From positions 109,958 through 173,957 of the forward strand of contig NZ_BNAH01000004.1 in NCBI RefSeq assembly GCF_014653195.1: a stretch of 64,000 bases of DNA. Reading direction: 5' to 3'. Below the pieces are notes generated by a model. The model saw only the letters and a program-made list of their open reading frames with translations, ran no database searches and was not told the DNA's origin. Shown here piece by piece: positions 27,800-36,639 of this stretch (the stretch's first letter is position 1; each line of letters starts with the position of its first letter). A program made the translations under genes and the position numbers. This stretch comes from Thalassotalea profundi. GTDB lineage: Bacteria; Pseudomonadota; Gammaproteobacteria; Enterobacterales; Alteromonadaceae.

Positions 27800-28690
27800 A
27801 TGAATCAACGATCACTTTTTATAAAAGATGGACATCATCAATTACATTTACGCCATATTTGGAATAAACCTGATGGCGTACCTGTACTTATGCTTCATGG
27901 CACAATTGAAAATGGAAAGATTTTTTATACCGAATCGGGTAAAGGGTTAGCCTGTTATTTAGCAGAGCAAGGTTTTGATGTTTACGTAGCTGACTTTAGA
28001 GGTAAGGGCAAGAGTACACCACATATTCATCAAGACTCAGAACATGGGCAATTTGAAGCCATTACTCAAGACATTCCATTATTTATCGAAGAAGTTGCTA
28101 AACGTAATCCTAAAAAAATGCATGTTATTTGTCATTCGTGGGGCGGTGTTTTATTTGCTAGTACGTTAGTTCGTTACCCTGAAAAGTTAACGTATATTGC
28201 CAGTAATATTTGTTTTGGTACTAAGCGAAGCGTACTAACATCAGGTATTGAAAAAACACTGAAAGTTGATTGGTTATGGAATCGAATTGCTCCTAAAATT
28301 GCAAAACGTAAAGGCTATATAGACGCTAAAAAATTAAAATTTGGCGCAGAGAGTGAAACGTCGTTATTTCTACAAGATAGTATAGATTGGGTCAAACCTA
28401 ACGCATGGCTTGATCGCAACGATGGTTTTAATTACCAAGAAGCGGCTAAAGAAATACAATGGCCGCCTACCTGGCATATAACAGGTATTCGCGATAAAGT
28501 GCTCGGCAATGTAAAAGATGTGCAAGCGTTTATCGATGAAAGCAACAATACGACTGCGAAATTAAGTTTATTATCTAAACAAAGTGGCAATGCATTAGAT
28601 TATGACCATATTGATATATTAACGCATCCATCTAATATTGAAGATCATTTCCCTCATGTTGTTCATTGGCTAAATGAACAACATAGTTAA
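27800..28690 (+). CDS. Alpha/beta-hydrolase
   Basis: A 296-residue cytoplasmic alpha/beta-hydrolase. The oxyanion segment is LMLHGTIENGK (residues 32-42), the nucleophile elbow is CHSWGG near residue 112, and a late DYDHIDIL supplies the likely catalytic His near residue 273; the acid is probably the Asp in GIRDKVLG. It is an esterase, lipase or thioesterase of unknown substrate. The ribosome site is AAGGACTTACC. No neighbours form an obvious operon. Confidence 0.82.
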   Translation: MNQRSLFIKDGHHQLHLRHIWNKPDGVPVLMLHGTIENGKIFYTESGKGLACYLAEQGFDVYVADFRGKGKSTPHIHQDSEHGQFEAITQDIPLFIEEVAKRNPKKMHVICHSWGGVLFASTLVRYPEKLTYIASNICFGTKRSVLTSGIEKTLKVDWLWNRIAPKIAKRKGYIDAKKLKFGAESETSLFLQDSIDWVKPNAWLDRNDGFNYQEAAKEIQWPPTWHITGIRDKVLGNVKDVQAFIDESNNTTAKLSLLSKQSGNALDYDHIDILTHPSNIEDHFPHVVHWLNEQHS

Positions 28691-28726
28691 ATCTCCTGAC
28701 TATATTACTTTACTTAGGATTTCCTA

Positions 28727-29158
28727 CTACTCAAACCAATGATTATTTTTAGCTTTCTTAGCCAAAAATATAAGAAAAATAGCAATAATAATAACGAATA
28801 TCGGCATAATAATGGCCTGAGCGCCATAAACAGAAATAGTATCAATTACCAAGAAAGAATGTATGTCTTGAATTATAACGGCGATTAATGAGGTTATTAG
28901 CAAGGGCAAACAAAATGCTTTTTTGAGTAATAACCCAATACTACCTAATAACCCTGTCAATACAGCAGTAGCGAAAGCTAACGTTGCCCATAAAGGCATA
29001 TTTTTATAAAGTTCTTGCTCAGCAAGGGGCAAGGTTGCCAACATGTCTGGTGTCATCATTATATGGCCTACAAATGCAAGCAGGCCTAAAATATTCCAGA
29101 TAACTGCAATAATAGCGATTATTTTATACCATTTAGGAATTACACTAGAGTTATTCAT
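28727..29158 (-). CDS. Four-helix membrane protein of unknown function
   Basis: A 143-residue protein with four predicted membrane helices (about residues 10-32, 55-75, 80-100 and 110-135) and a short basic C-terminal tail. It has no Cys motif or catalytic residue pattern. The layout resembles small DoxX-like or sugar-transporter-annotated proteins of marine bacteria, but I cannot assign it. AAGGATTAAAA precedes the ATG. Confidence 0.6.
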   Translation of the reverse strand: MNNSSVIPKWYKIIAIIAVIWNILGLLAFVGHIMMTPDMLATLPLAEQELYKNMPLWATLAFATAVLTGLLGSIGLLLKKAFCLPLLITSLIAVIIQDIHSFLVIDTISVYGAQAIIMPIFVIIIAIFLIFLAKKAKNNHWFE

Positions 29159-29333
29159 TTTTAATCCTTATTTATTATATTGTTGTGGATCATTTATTTG
29201 TTTTACTTCTATACTTTAATTTGTATAGTTAACATAAAGTATAAATGAATAATAATTATAGAAAAGTCGATAGTTCATTTATTTTAATTCTCAGTGTTTT
29301 ACTTAGAATACCCCGTGAAAAAATGGAGTGTAG

Positions 29334-30005
29334 ATGAAAGGCGGTTTTTTTACTTTGTTAATAGGGATGATAAGTTTTTTTTGCTATTCAAGTGAGCAAA
29401 TTAAGTTAATGGCTTATGACATTCCTGCTATTCTTCAAGCAGATAAACAAGGAGAATATGACTTAGTTATTGAGCAAGTTAGACAGCTTCAACAAGAAAA
29501 ATGGTTTTATACCGTAGCCCCACCTGCAAGGGTAGATAAAATGTTTGAGCAAAAAGTGGTTGATTGCATTTTACCATTTGATAAAGCTTTTCACCCTAAT
29601 AAAAATACGATCAATTCTGTTCCATTAAATATTGCAAAAGCACGTATATATTCTATTAGCGGTCAATTTGAGTCTTTGAATGCTTTAGTAGGAAAAAAAG
29701 TAGGAGCTAGAACGGGTATGCTTTACGGACCTGAATTTGATTCACTAAACCTTGATGTGAAACTTGTTGGCCATATCGATCAAAATATTGAAAAGTTATT
29801 ATCTCAGCGAATTGATGCCTTTGTGGCTTGGTCACCTGATATTGATGCAGCGCTAAATAAAAAAGGCTTAACTTTTATCCGTAGCGACGCTTTTATTGTC
29901 CATAATGAAGCTTTTTTGTGCCATGACACTCCCATTGCTAGGTCTTTTATAGAAACTTTTAATAAGGGCATGAGCCAAATTAAGTCTGAAGTACAGTCTG
30001 ACTAG
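29334..30005 (+). CDS. Periplasmic solute-binding-like protein (family 3)
   Basis: A 223-residue exported protein: signal peptide MKGGFFTLLIGMISFFCYSS, then a small type II periplasmic-binding fold (SBP family 3). Family-like elements are PPARVDKMFEQKVVDCILPFDKAF and LNALVGKKVGARTGMLYG, with the lobe pattern IDAFVAWSPDIDAALN. No ABC permease or ATPase is adjacent, which is usual for the many orphan proteins of this type in Colwelliaceae and Shewanella. The ligand is unknown. Confidence 0.7.
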   Translation: MKGGFFTLLIGMISFFCYSSEQIKLMAYDIPAILQADKQGEYDLVIEQVRQLQQEKWFYTVAPPARVDKMFEQKVVDCILPFDKAFHPNKNTINSVPLNIAKARIYSISGQFESLNALVGKKVGARTGMLYGPEFDSLNLDVKLVGHIDQNIEKLLSQRIDAFVAWSPDIDAALNKKGLTFIRSDAFIVHNEAFLCHDTPIARSFIETFNKGMSQIKSEVQSD

Positions 30006-30018
30006 GCTTAATGTGTTG

Positions 30019-30054
30019 AAAAGCACTGATTTAATATGAAGAATCGGTGCTTTT
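30019..30054. terminator. Bidirectional terminator between convergent genes
   Basis: AAAAGCACTGAT pairs with ATCGGTGCTTTT (one G-T pair) around a 12-base loop; A and T runs on both flanks allow termination from either side. Confidence 0.7.
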
Positions 30055-30083
30055 CCCTTGATACACATTAGGTCGTCTTGGAG

Positions 30084-30887
30084 CTAATTTACTTTATAAC
30101 CTCGAATAAATAACAATCCAAGAAGTAACATGATTACTCCGACTGAACTTGTACCACCATGCTCATGTACCACAATATATTCAGGATCATAATCAGTACT
30201 CTCTAGCGGCAAAGCATATAAGTCATTGGTATCATCACTACTGTAACTCGCCACAATATCATTATAACCTACTTCATAAAGGTCGATCAGTATGTCATAT
30301 TCGTCAGTAGGGTAGCCTTGGTCGAGCGTAGTATAAACTTCATATATATCGTCTTCGCTTTCACCGAATAGCGTAAAATAGTCTGTCGTATAGTAATGAA
30401 TCCAAGGTCCACCATTTTTGCTTAAGTATAGCTCAGCATAAACATCAAATTCATAGTCGTTACTTGTCGTCAATACGTCTGCGTCAAAAGTTACACTAAA
30501 AGTTTGATAATACCCGTCCTCGTCAAAGTCTTCTATTAGCTGCGCATACCCTTGATAAATTGAAAAACTATAATAAGCACTATTAGATAGCCTTGGCGAA
30601 CTTGCATTTTTAGTGGTTAATTTTTGTTTATTTACTAACACGTTGGTATTTAATTTTTGTTTTTGATGCTGCTCGCGGGGTAAATATTGCGTTTTTTCTA
30701 AATTCTTGTCGCTATGTAAATTCTCCACTTTATTTTTTATAAGGCTGAGTATTTCTTCTTTAGATTGTTTATCTTTGGTTTGCTCTAAAGAAAAGCTTAA
30801 TGGTTTTTCATTAGCTAAAGTAGCGCTACTGATTATTAATGTGGTAACCGTTGAAAAAATTGTTAATGCACGCGTAAATGTTGTCAT
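30084..30887 (-). CDS. Choice-of-anchor H / GlyGly-CTERM-like surface protein
   Basis: A 267-residue exported protein with an N-terminal signal peptide (cleavage near TLA). The mature protein is Tyr/Asp-rich and beta-sandwich-like (SFSIYQGYAQLIEDFDEDGYYQTFSVTFDA), which I recall as the choice-of-anchor H family. The C terminus has HEHGGTSS followed by a hydrophobic helix and a basic end, the tripartite layout of GlyGly-CTERM signals cut by rhombosortase. Its promoter carries the same box as the PepSY-PhoPQ-like operon it faces, so it is likely part of that regulon. Confidence 0.7.
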   Translation of the reverse strand: MTTFTRALTIFSTVTTLIISSATLANEKPLSFSLEQTKDKQSKEEILSLIKNKVENLHSDKNLEKTQYLPREQHQKQKLNTNVLVNKQKLTTKNASSPRLSNSAYYSFSIYQGYAQLIEDFDEDGYYQTFSVTFDADVLTTSNDYEFDVYAELYLSKNGGPWIHYYTTDYFTLFGESEDDIYEVYTTLDQGYPTDEYDILIDLYEVGYNDIVASYSSDDTNDLYALPLESTDYDPEYIVVHEHGGTSSVGVIMLLLGLLFIRGYKVN

Positions 30888-30935
30888 GGCTAAATCCTTA
30901 TATGAATAACTTGGTGCTATTAAAACCTAATAAAA

Positions 30936-30952
30936 CTGAACTAAAGCTGAAC
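30936..30952 (-). promoter_or_regulatory. Response-regulator box A (GTTCAG-N5-GTTCAG)
   Basis: On the minus strand, GTTCAGCTTTAGTTCAG: two hexamers 11 bp apart, 49 bases upstream of the choice-of-anchor H gene. Nearly identical boxes lie at 30993 and 33511. Confidence 0.6.
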
Positions 30953-30992
30953 ACTTTTATCTCAAAGGTTGTGGATAAAGAGTGATTCGTGT

Positions 30993-31009
30993 GTTCAGCT
31001 TAAATTCAC
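30993..31009 (+). promoter_or_regulatory. Response-regulator box B (GTTCAG-N5-ATTCAC)
   Basis: GTTCAGCTTAAATTCAC on the plus strand, 107 bases upstream of the PepSY gene. With box A it forms a perfect 11-bp inverted repeat (AAGCTGAACAC / GTGTTCAGCTT, 30944-30954 and 30991-31001). It suggests autoregulation of the downstream two-component operon. Confidence 0.6.
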
Positions 31010-31115
31010 AATTAAATGTTAGTATTTAATAAGATCTTAGTTTCTTTAATAGGTGTGATCTTTTACACTGATATCAGTGTTCATATGTGTGGCTCAAATT
31101 AGTTAGGTGGTTAAA

Positions 31116-31403
31116 ATGAAGTCGATTATAGGATTTATCAGTTTAGTGTTTATAGGTGGCTTACAGGTTGCTATGGCAGATAATCTTGGGCTTACTACTA
31201 TTAATTATCAGTCGGACGATAAAAGTAATAAAACGGTAAAAAGTTCACAGCAGGCAGCCAGTCTTGTAAAAAAACAATACGGTGGCAAAGTGCTTAAAGT
31301 TAATAAGCAAAAATCTGATTATAAAGTAAAAATACTAAAACCAAATGGTCATGTCGTATCAAAAAAAGTTAATGCGACTACAGGTAAAATAAACAAGGAT
31401 TAA
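31116..31403 (+). CDS. PepSY-like small periplasmic protein
   Basis: A 95-residue exported protein: signal peptide MKSIIGFISLVFIGGLQVAMA, then a Lys-rich PepSY-like domain (QQAASLVKKQYGGKVLKVNKQKSDYKVKIL, HVVSKKVNATTGKI). The start is put at ATG 31116 because TAGGTGG sits at ideal spacing; a GTG nine bases earlier is in frame. It is first in an operon with the response regulator (2-base gap). PepSY proteins next to PhoPQ-like systems probably sense or modulate the signal; that role is inferred. Confidence 0.75.
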   Translation: MKSIIGFISLVFIGGLQVAMADNLGLTTINYQSDDKSNKTVKSSQQAASLVKKQYGGKVLKVNKQKSDYKVKILKPNGHVVSKKVNATTGKINKD

Positions 31404-31405
31404 CC

Positions 31406-32080
31406 ATGCGTTTGTTACTCGTCGAAGATGATCTTGTTTTACAGCAGCAACTTTTTAAGCAACTTACCAATGAAAATTATTCCGTAGACGTAGCTGATGA
31501 CGGTGAAATAGCCTTATATCAAGGGCTTGAGCATGATTATGATGCTGCTATTATAGATTTAGGTTTGCCTAAAATTGATGGGAGTACTGTGATTAAAAAA
31601 TTAAGATCACAGGATCGTGAATATCCCATTTTAATTTTAACTGCTAGGGATCGTTGGCAAGATAAAGTTGAAGGTTTAGACGCTGGCGCTGATGATTATT
31701 TAACAAAACCTTTTCATGTTGAAGAATTAAGCGCTCGTTTAAATGCTTTAATTAGACGCAGTGCTGGAAAAGCAAGTACTGTGATTAATAATGGCCCATT
31801 CTCACTAAATACTGCTACTGCAGAAGTATCGGTTGATCAGCAAACAATTAGTTTAAGTTCACATGAGTTTAAAATCTTTAAATATATGATGTTGCATATA
31901 GGGGAAGTTATCTCAAAAACAACATTGACTGAACATATTTATGATCAAGATTTTGATCTTGACTCTAATGTGATTGAAGTTTTTATTAGACGTTTACGTA
32001 AGAAGTTAGATGCTGATAAATCATTAAACTTTATTGAAACATTACGTGGCCAGGGTTATCGCCTTATTAGGTTTGATTAG
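31406..32080 (+). CDS. OmpR-family response regulator, PhoP-like
   Basis: A 224-residue two-component response regulator. The receiver domain has Asp51 (IIDLGLP) and Lys101 (LTKPFH), and the LTARDRWQDKVEGLDAGADDY stretch is close to E. coli PhoP. The winged-helix OmpR output (about 130-222) ends in RGQGYRL. It is encoded 2 bases after the PepSY gene and abuts the kinase. Its class binds direct hexamer repeats 11 bp apart, which is the layout of boxes A, B and C nearby. Confidence 0.93.
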   Translation: MRLLLVEDDLVLQQQLFKQLTNENYSVDVADDGEIALYQGLEHDYDAAIIDLGLPKIDGSTVIKKLRSQDREYPILILTARDRWQDKVEGLDAGADDYLTKPFHVEELSARLNALIRRSAGKASTVINNGPFSLNTATAEVSVDQQTISLSSHEFKIFKYMMLHIGEVISKTTLTEHIYDQDFDLDSNVIEVFIRRLRKKLDADKSLNFIETLRGQGYRLIRFD

Positions 32081-32081
32081 T

Positions 32082-33431
32082 TTGAAGCGCGTATTTAACT
32101 TATTTTCTCGTTCTTTAAAAGCGCGTTTATTTTTAAGCTTAATTGTTATGGTGATCATTGTATTGCCTAGTATAGGCATGATTATCACCAATGCGTATGA
32201 ACAGCATATGAATAATAGCATAGAAAATGAATTGAGCGCTTATATCTATTCAATTTTAGCTGTTGCTGAAGTTGAAGAGTCGAAATTAATAATGCCGGAG
32301 GTGTTAGCTGAAAACCAATTTAATGTCAGCCAATCTGGTTTGTATGCAGTAATAAACACACTACAAACGCCTATTTCTAATGATTTATGGCACTCTCAAT
32401 CTTTGTTAACTATTGAACTACCTGATTTTAATTCTATGCTGCAAGTAGGCTCTAGCTCTTTCACTACAATTAATATTAGTCAACAGCCTCATTTTATTTA
32501 TAGTTATGCGGTAAGTTTTGGTGATGAAGATGAATCATTCCCTTTCTCTCTACATATCATTAAAGAGAAAAATGAATTTTTACAACTAATGACAGAGTTT
32601 AAGCAGCAGTTATTAATTGGTTTGTCATTATTAATTAGCTTGATTTTAATTATTCAGTTTATTTGGTTAAAGTGGACACTGAAACCGTTACTTGTATTAG
32701 AAAAAGAAATTAAAGCCATAGAGCAAGGTAAAGTAGCTCAACTTACGGCAAATTATCCGCAAGAGTTGGCGAAGGTAACCACTCAGCTAAACAGTTTATT
32801 GGCGACAGAGTTACAACAACGAAAACGTTATCGTAATGCTTTATCCGACTTAGCCCATAGCCTAAAAACACCACTTGCTGTGCTACAAGCTGATCCCAAT
32901 ATAACGGAGCAGAATCAAGAACAGATTGATAGGATAAATTTTACTATTGAACATCAATTAAAACGAGCTCAAAGTGCAGGGCATACGTCTTGGTTGCTTG
33001 GTATTAATGTCGCATCAACGGTTAATAAACTGATAAACAGTTTAGAAAAAATATATAGAGATAAAGCGATTAATTTAATTATTACTATAGATAAAGCACT
33101 GGTGTTTAAAGGTGATGAAGCTGATTTGTTAGAGCTACTAGGTAATTTATTAGATAATGCATTTAAAGCCGCCAAACATACTATTAAGTTAACAATTGTT
33201 AAACATGATAATTGTTTAACGATGACGATTGAAGATGATGGTGTGGGTATCGATGAACAACAGAAAAAAACTATCTTTGATCGTGGAGTACGAGCTGACA
33301 CTTATGAGCAAGGTCATGGGGTTGGTTTAGCTATCGTGAGAGATTTAGTACAAAGCTATAACGGTAAGCTTGAAATTAGTAATAGCGATACATTAGGGGG
33401 AGCTAAATTCACTTTAATATTTTCTTCTTAA
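32082..33431 (+). CDS. Sensor histidine kinase, PhoQ-like
   Basis: A membrane kinase of about 449 residues: membrane helix 1 (about 14-36), periplasmic sensor (40-170), helix 2 (176-200), HAMP-like linker, DHp with SDLAHSLKTPLAVLQA (phospho-His near residue 259) and a full ATPase domain (LLGNLLDNAFKAA, IEDDGVGI, GHGVGLAI). The start is TTG at 32082, right after the regulator's stop; no ATG exists before the first membrane helix, and TTAGG lies ten bases upstream. An alternative TTG at 32034 would overlap the regulator. Confidence 0.88.
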   Translation: MKRVFNLFSRSLKARLFLSLIVMVIIVLPSIGMIITNAYEQHMNNSIENELSAYIYSILAVAEVEESKLIMPEVLAENQFNVSQSGLYAVINTLQTPISNDLWHSQSLLTIELPDFNSMLQVGSSSFTTINISQQPHFIYSYAVSFGDEDESFPFSLHIIKEKNEFLQLMTEFKQQLLIGLSLLISLILIIQFIWLKWTLKPLLVLEKEIKAIEQGKVAQLTANYPQELAKVTTQLNSLLATELQQRKRYRNALSDLAHSLKTPLAVLQADPNITEQNQEQIDRINFTIEHQLKRAQSAGHTSWLLGINVASTVNKLINSLEKIYRDKAINLIITIDKALVFKGDEADLLELLGNLLDNAFKAAKHTIKLTIVKHDNCLTMTIEDDGVGIDEQQKKTIFDRGVRADTYEQGHGVGLAIVRDLVQSYNGKLEISNSDTLGGAKFTLIFSS

Positions 33432-33510
33432 GCCGTTCTAGTGCCCACCAAGTAAGTTATTTAGTATTTTATCCATAGATTGATCATTTATTTAAATTGT
33501 TTTATTTCCT

Positions 33511-33527
33511 GTTCAGCTTTAATTCAG
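33511..33527 (+). promoter_or_regulatory. Response-regulator box C (GTTCAG-N5-ATTCAG)
   Basis: GTTCAGCTTTAATTCAG, 58 bases upstream of the DUF3300 start, matches boxes A and B. It puts the DUF3300 gene in the putative regulon of the adjacent PhoPQ-like system. Confidence 0.6.
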
Positions 33528-33584
33528 TTTTCATCACGTAAGCTAGCGTTAACTTCAAATAAATTGAGTTAACAAGGTGAATGT

Positions 33585-34922
33585 ATGAATACTTTCCTAC
33601 AGAAAATCAATATGAAAAAATTACTGATCTCGATTATGCTACTTATGACAAGTATGAGTTCGTATTCAAGTGAAGATCAAGAAATGCAATTTTCAGATGC
33701 TGAGTTAGCACAAATGCTTGCGCCTATTGCACTTTATCCTGATTCTTTACTTACTCACATATTAATTGCATCAACATATCCACTTGAGGTAGTCGAGGCT
33801 GAGCGTTGGTTAACAAAGCAAGGTACTTTATCTAAAGAAGCACTCGAATCTGAAAGTGAAGCGCTACCATGGGAGGCAAGTGTTAAAGCCTTATTAGCTT
33901 TTCCTTCAGTTATATCCAAGCTCAATGAAGATTTAACATGGATGCAAAACTTAGGGGATGCTTTTCTTCAAGACGAAGCTAACGTGCTTGAAACTATACA
34001 AGTGTTGCGCCAACAAGCAGAAGAGGCGGGAAGCTTGGCGACAATGGACAATGTTCAAATTGTAAAAGAAAAGACTACTATTATTATTGAACCGGCAGAA
34101 CCAGAAGTTATTTATGTGCCATATTATGATACTAGAGTTGTTTATGGTCGCTGGGGGTGGTCACATTATCCACCTATTTACTGGAATACCCCAAGATACT
34201 ATGGTTACAACAGAGGGCCATTTTATTGGAACACAGGTATTAGTATTGGTTTTGGTTTTTCCTTCAGTCGATTTCATTGGCATGACCGTTACATTGTAGT
34301 AGATCATCGTTATGCACGTAACCCTCATTCTAGAAAAAGAGTGTCAACCAGTAGCCCTGCAAAACGTTGGTATCATAAGCCTAGTCATAGAAAAGGTGTA
34401 GCTTATAGAACTACACATTTAAAACGTAAGTATTCAAGCAGTAGACCTGTGGTTCCAGCAACGAGAAAAGTAAGTACGTCTACTAGGGTGACTACAGTAA
34501 AATCAATTAATAATGAGCGAAAAGTTACTCATAAAAGTGTAAGTAAACATGAGCGTAAAAATAGTAATACAACTGTTGTTAAACGTAATCGGGTTGAGGA
34601 ACCTCGTCATAAAGTTTTTAAGGAAAAGTTACAAGAGCGTCCATCAATTCAAAGAGTGAAAACTCAGACACAAGTTGTTAAACATCAACCTGTGCGCTTA
34701 AAAACCAATAATGGTATACAGGACTATAAAGCGAAAAGTAACACAACCGTTACAAGTCAAAAAACATACACAACAAAAAGTAATACTCAAAAAATGGTGA
34801 CACCGAAAAAATATGAAGTTAAAGAACGTAAAACGTATAGTCAACCTAAGGCTCAAGTTCAGCGTCAAAGAGTTAGCCATAGCAGTCAGAATAAAAACCG
34901 CTCTAGGGTAAAAGAACATTAA
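33585..34922 (+). CDS. DUF3300 family exported protein
   Basis: A 445-residue protein. After a signal peptide (MKKLLISIMLLMTSMSSYSS, preceded by a short N extension) comes the DUF3300 domain (residues 32-215; DAELAQMLAPIALYPDSLLTHILIASTYPLEVVEAERWL; EPEVIYVPYYD). Then a Trp/Tyr/Gly-rich segment and a long basic Lys/Arg/Thr/Gln-rich low-complexity tail (about 245-445), which may bind polyanions such as LPS or cell-surface polymers; that is inference. The ATG at 33585 has AAGGTGAATGT upstream. Box C implies control by the upstream regulator. Confidence 0.83.
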   Translation: MNTFLQKINMKKLLISIMLLMTSMSSYSSEDQEMQFSDAELAQMLAPIALYPDSLLTHILIASTYPLEVVEAERWLTKQGTLSKEALESESEALPWEASVKALLAFPSVISKLNEDLTWMQNLGDAFLQDEANVLETIQVLRQQAEEAGSLATMDNVQIVKEKTTIIIEPAEPEVIYVPYYDTRVVYGRWGWSHYPPIYWNTPRYYGYNRGPFYWNTGISIGFGFSFSRFHWHDRYIVVDHRYARNPHSRKRVSTSSPAKRWYHKPSHRKGVAYRTTHLKRKYSSSRPVVPATRKVSTSTRVTTVKSINNERKVTHKSVSKHERKNSNTTVVKRNRVEEPRHKVFKEKLQERPSIQRVKTQTQVVKHQPVRLKTNNGIQDYKAKSNTTVTSQKTYTTKSNTQKMVTPKKYEVKERKTYSQPKAQVQRQRVSHSSQNKNRSRVKEH

Positions 34923-34951
34923 AGGGCATTTGATTTAAGGATCTACAATTG

Positions 34952-34980
34952 TTGATTTTTGGGCTATAATTTAAATATTA
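34952..34980 (+). promoter_or_regulatory. Sigma-70 promoter of the thioesterase gene
   Basis: TTGATT (34952-34957), a 17-base spacer and TATAAT (34975-34980); transcription would start about 30 bases before the ATG. Confidence 0.7.
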
Positions 34981-35016
34981 ATCATATGTTTAACTTTATA
35001 ATGCTCAAGGATCAAC

Positions 35017-35442
35017 ATGCGCTTTTTAACTCGTCGATTAGTACTACCTAGTGATTTGAATTATGGTGACTCTTTATTTGGTGGTCGAGTGCTACAATGG
35101 ATAGATGAAGAAGCTGCTATTTACGCTATTTGTCAGTTGGAAACGAATTATTTAGTCACTAAACATATTGGTGAAATTACCTTTGAAGCCCCTGCATTAA
35201 AAGGCGATGTCATTGAGTTTGGTTTAGAAACTAAAAAAGTGGGAAGTTCATCTATAACGATTAGTTGCTTAGTTCGGAATAAAGCAACGAAAAAGACCAT
35301 CTGCTTTGCTGATGATATTGTTTTTGTTCAGATCAATCCAGAGACTAGAAAACCCGTTGCCCATGGAAAAAACTTAGAGCAATTAGCTCAAGCCACAGCA
35401 AAAGAAATTGAAACATTAAATGTGTCTGTTTCAAATCGATGA
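35017..35442 (+). CDS. Acyl-CoA thioesterase, YciA-like hotdog fold
   Basis: A 141-residue hotdog-fold thioesterase that hydrolyses acyl-CoA to free acid and CoA in the cytoplasm. The conserved segment NYGDSLFGGRVLQWIDEEAAIYA contains the catalytic Asp of the family, followed by TFEAPALKGDVIEFGLETKKVGSSS. Its length fits single-domain YciA/BACH-type enzymes, which assemble as hexamers. It has its own strong promoter. Chain-length preference cannot be told from sequence. Confidence 0.88.
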   Translation: MRFLTRRLVLPSDLNYGDSLFGGRVLQWIDEEAAIYAICQLETNYLVTKHIGEITFEAPALKGDVIEFGLETKKVGSSSITISCLVRNKATKKTICFADDIVFVQINPETRKPVAHGKNLEQLAQATAKEIETLNVSVSNR

Positions 35443-35561
35443 TTAAGATGTTTTTAACCAATATTGTATTTGATATAGTTAAACTTTAGGATTTTGTTTG
35501 TAGTTATATAACGGTTATTATACTTTCTATAATGACTGAGAATTTATGGAAGAATCAATTT

Positions 35562-35906
35562 ATGAAATTTATAAGGATATTATTAATTATATTTAGCTGT
35601 AGTACATTTGCAAGCGACGAAATTAAGCCGACTACTGCTGAATTAGAAACCCAAATTAAACATCTTCAAAACCGACTATATTTTATAGAACAAAGCGTTT
35701 TAGATAACAGCTCAGCACTTAGGAATTTATCGCGAACGGCTCAGGATAATATTCTGGTTTTAGTACTATTTGCTTTTTTTTGTGCTTGGTGGGCAAAAAC
35801 AACAGACAGAAATTCAGTACTCTGGTTCTTTTTAGGTCTTTTATTTAATGTATTTACGGCTATAGCTATTGTATTAAAAACAGAGCCGAAACCAAGATAT
35901 AGATAA
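35562..35906 (+). CDS. Hypothetical membrane protein with coiled coil
   Basis: A 114-residue protein: signal peptide or membrane anchor MKFIRILLIIFSCSTFAS, a short coiled-coil (AELETQIKHLQNRLYFIEQSV) and two C-terminal hydrophobic helices (DNILVLVLFAFFCAWWA; LWFFLGLLFNVFTAIAIVL). The start is placed at 35562, which begins a clean signal and has GGAAGAA upstream; an in-frame ATG at 35532 would add ten residues. Not recognised. It converges with the RraA-like gene, 3 bases apart. Confidence 0.55.
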   Translation: MKFIRILLIIFSCSTFASDEIKPTTAELETQIKHLQNRLYFIEQSVLDNSSALRNLSRTAQDNILVLVLFAFFCAWWAKTTDRNSVLWFFLGLLFNVFTAIAIVLKTEPKPRYR

Positions 35907-35909
35907 AAT

Positions 35910-36428
35910 TTAATTATTATTAGGTAGCACTAACTCATACTTGGCTATAAGTACGCCATTTTCATCTGCATATAACCAATCGTTAGGACGTATATTAACG
36001 CCAGCAATGTTTACAGGTGTATTAAGGTCACCTAAGCCACGTTTTTCAGTTTTAATTGGCGTTGTTCCTAAGGCTTTTACACCAATATTTAATGAATTTA
36101 TAGTAGCAACATCTCTAATAAAGCCGTTAATGACAACGCCTTGCCAGTTATTTTTTATCGCACTCTCTGCGATTAAATCACCAAGCAATGCTTTTCTTGT
36201 TAATGCGCCCCCATCAACCACTAGTACTTTTCCTTTGCCATCTTGAGCTAAGATTGATTTTACCAATGAATTATCTTCAAAACATTTAATAGTCACTACT
36301 TGACCATGGAAAATTTTAATTTGTCCATAATCATTAAACTGTTGGGCAAGGACCTTTGTATCATCTGGGTATAAATCACATAAGTCGGGAAGTAGATCAA
36401 GCGCTGGATAGGCGAAAACGTTAGCCAT
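35910..36428 (-). CDS. RraA-family protein (RNase E regulator / HMG aldolase-like)
   Basis: A 172-residue protein with the RraA fold: DLCDLYPD at the N terminus, KVLVVDGGALTRKALLGDLIAESAIKNNWQGVVINGFIRDV in the centre. The Gly-x20-Arg-Asp pattern of HMG/CHA aldolases (metal-binding Asp in IRDV) is kept. E. coli RraA inhibits RNase E, while related proteins are 4-hydroxy-4-methyl-2-oxoglutarate aldolases; sequence alone does not decide, and NCBI-type pipelines name such proteins either way. AAGGATTATTA lies before the ATG. Confidence 0.82.
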   Translation of the reverse strand: MANVFAYPALDLLPDLCDLYPDDTKVLAQQFNDYGQIKIFHGQVVTIKCFEDNSLVKSILAQDGKGKVLVVDGGALTRKALLGDLIAESAIKNNWQGVVINGFIRDVATINSLNIGVKALGTTPIKTEKRGLGDLNTPVNIAGVNIRPNDWLYADENGVLIAKYELVLPNNN

Positions 36429-36639
36429 TAATAATCCTTATCTTTCTATAGATTAATGTTTATATTGCTCAGCAAAACTATTAATGTCACTTATTTATTG
36501 ATGATAGTGATTATAACTCTGACTAATATACAAAAAATTTAACTAAGCTTTTCTCGTTATTAATTTAATTACGAGGGAGAACTTTTCATCTAACTGTATT
36601 AGAAATGTAACCTTTTTGTCATTTATACCCGATAACGTA

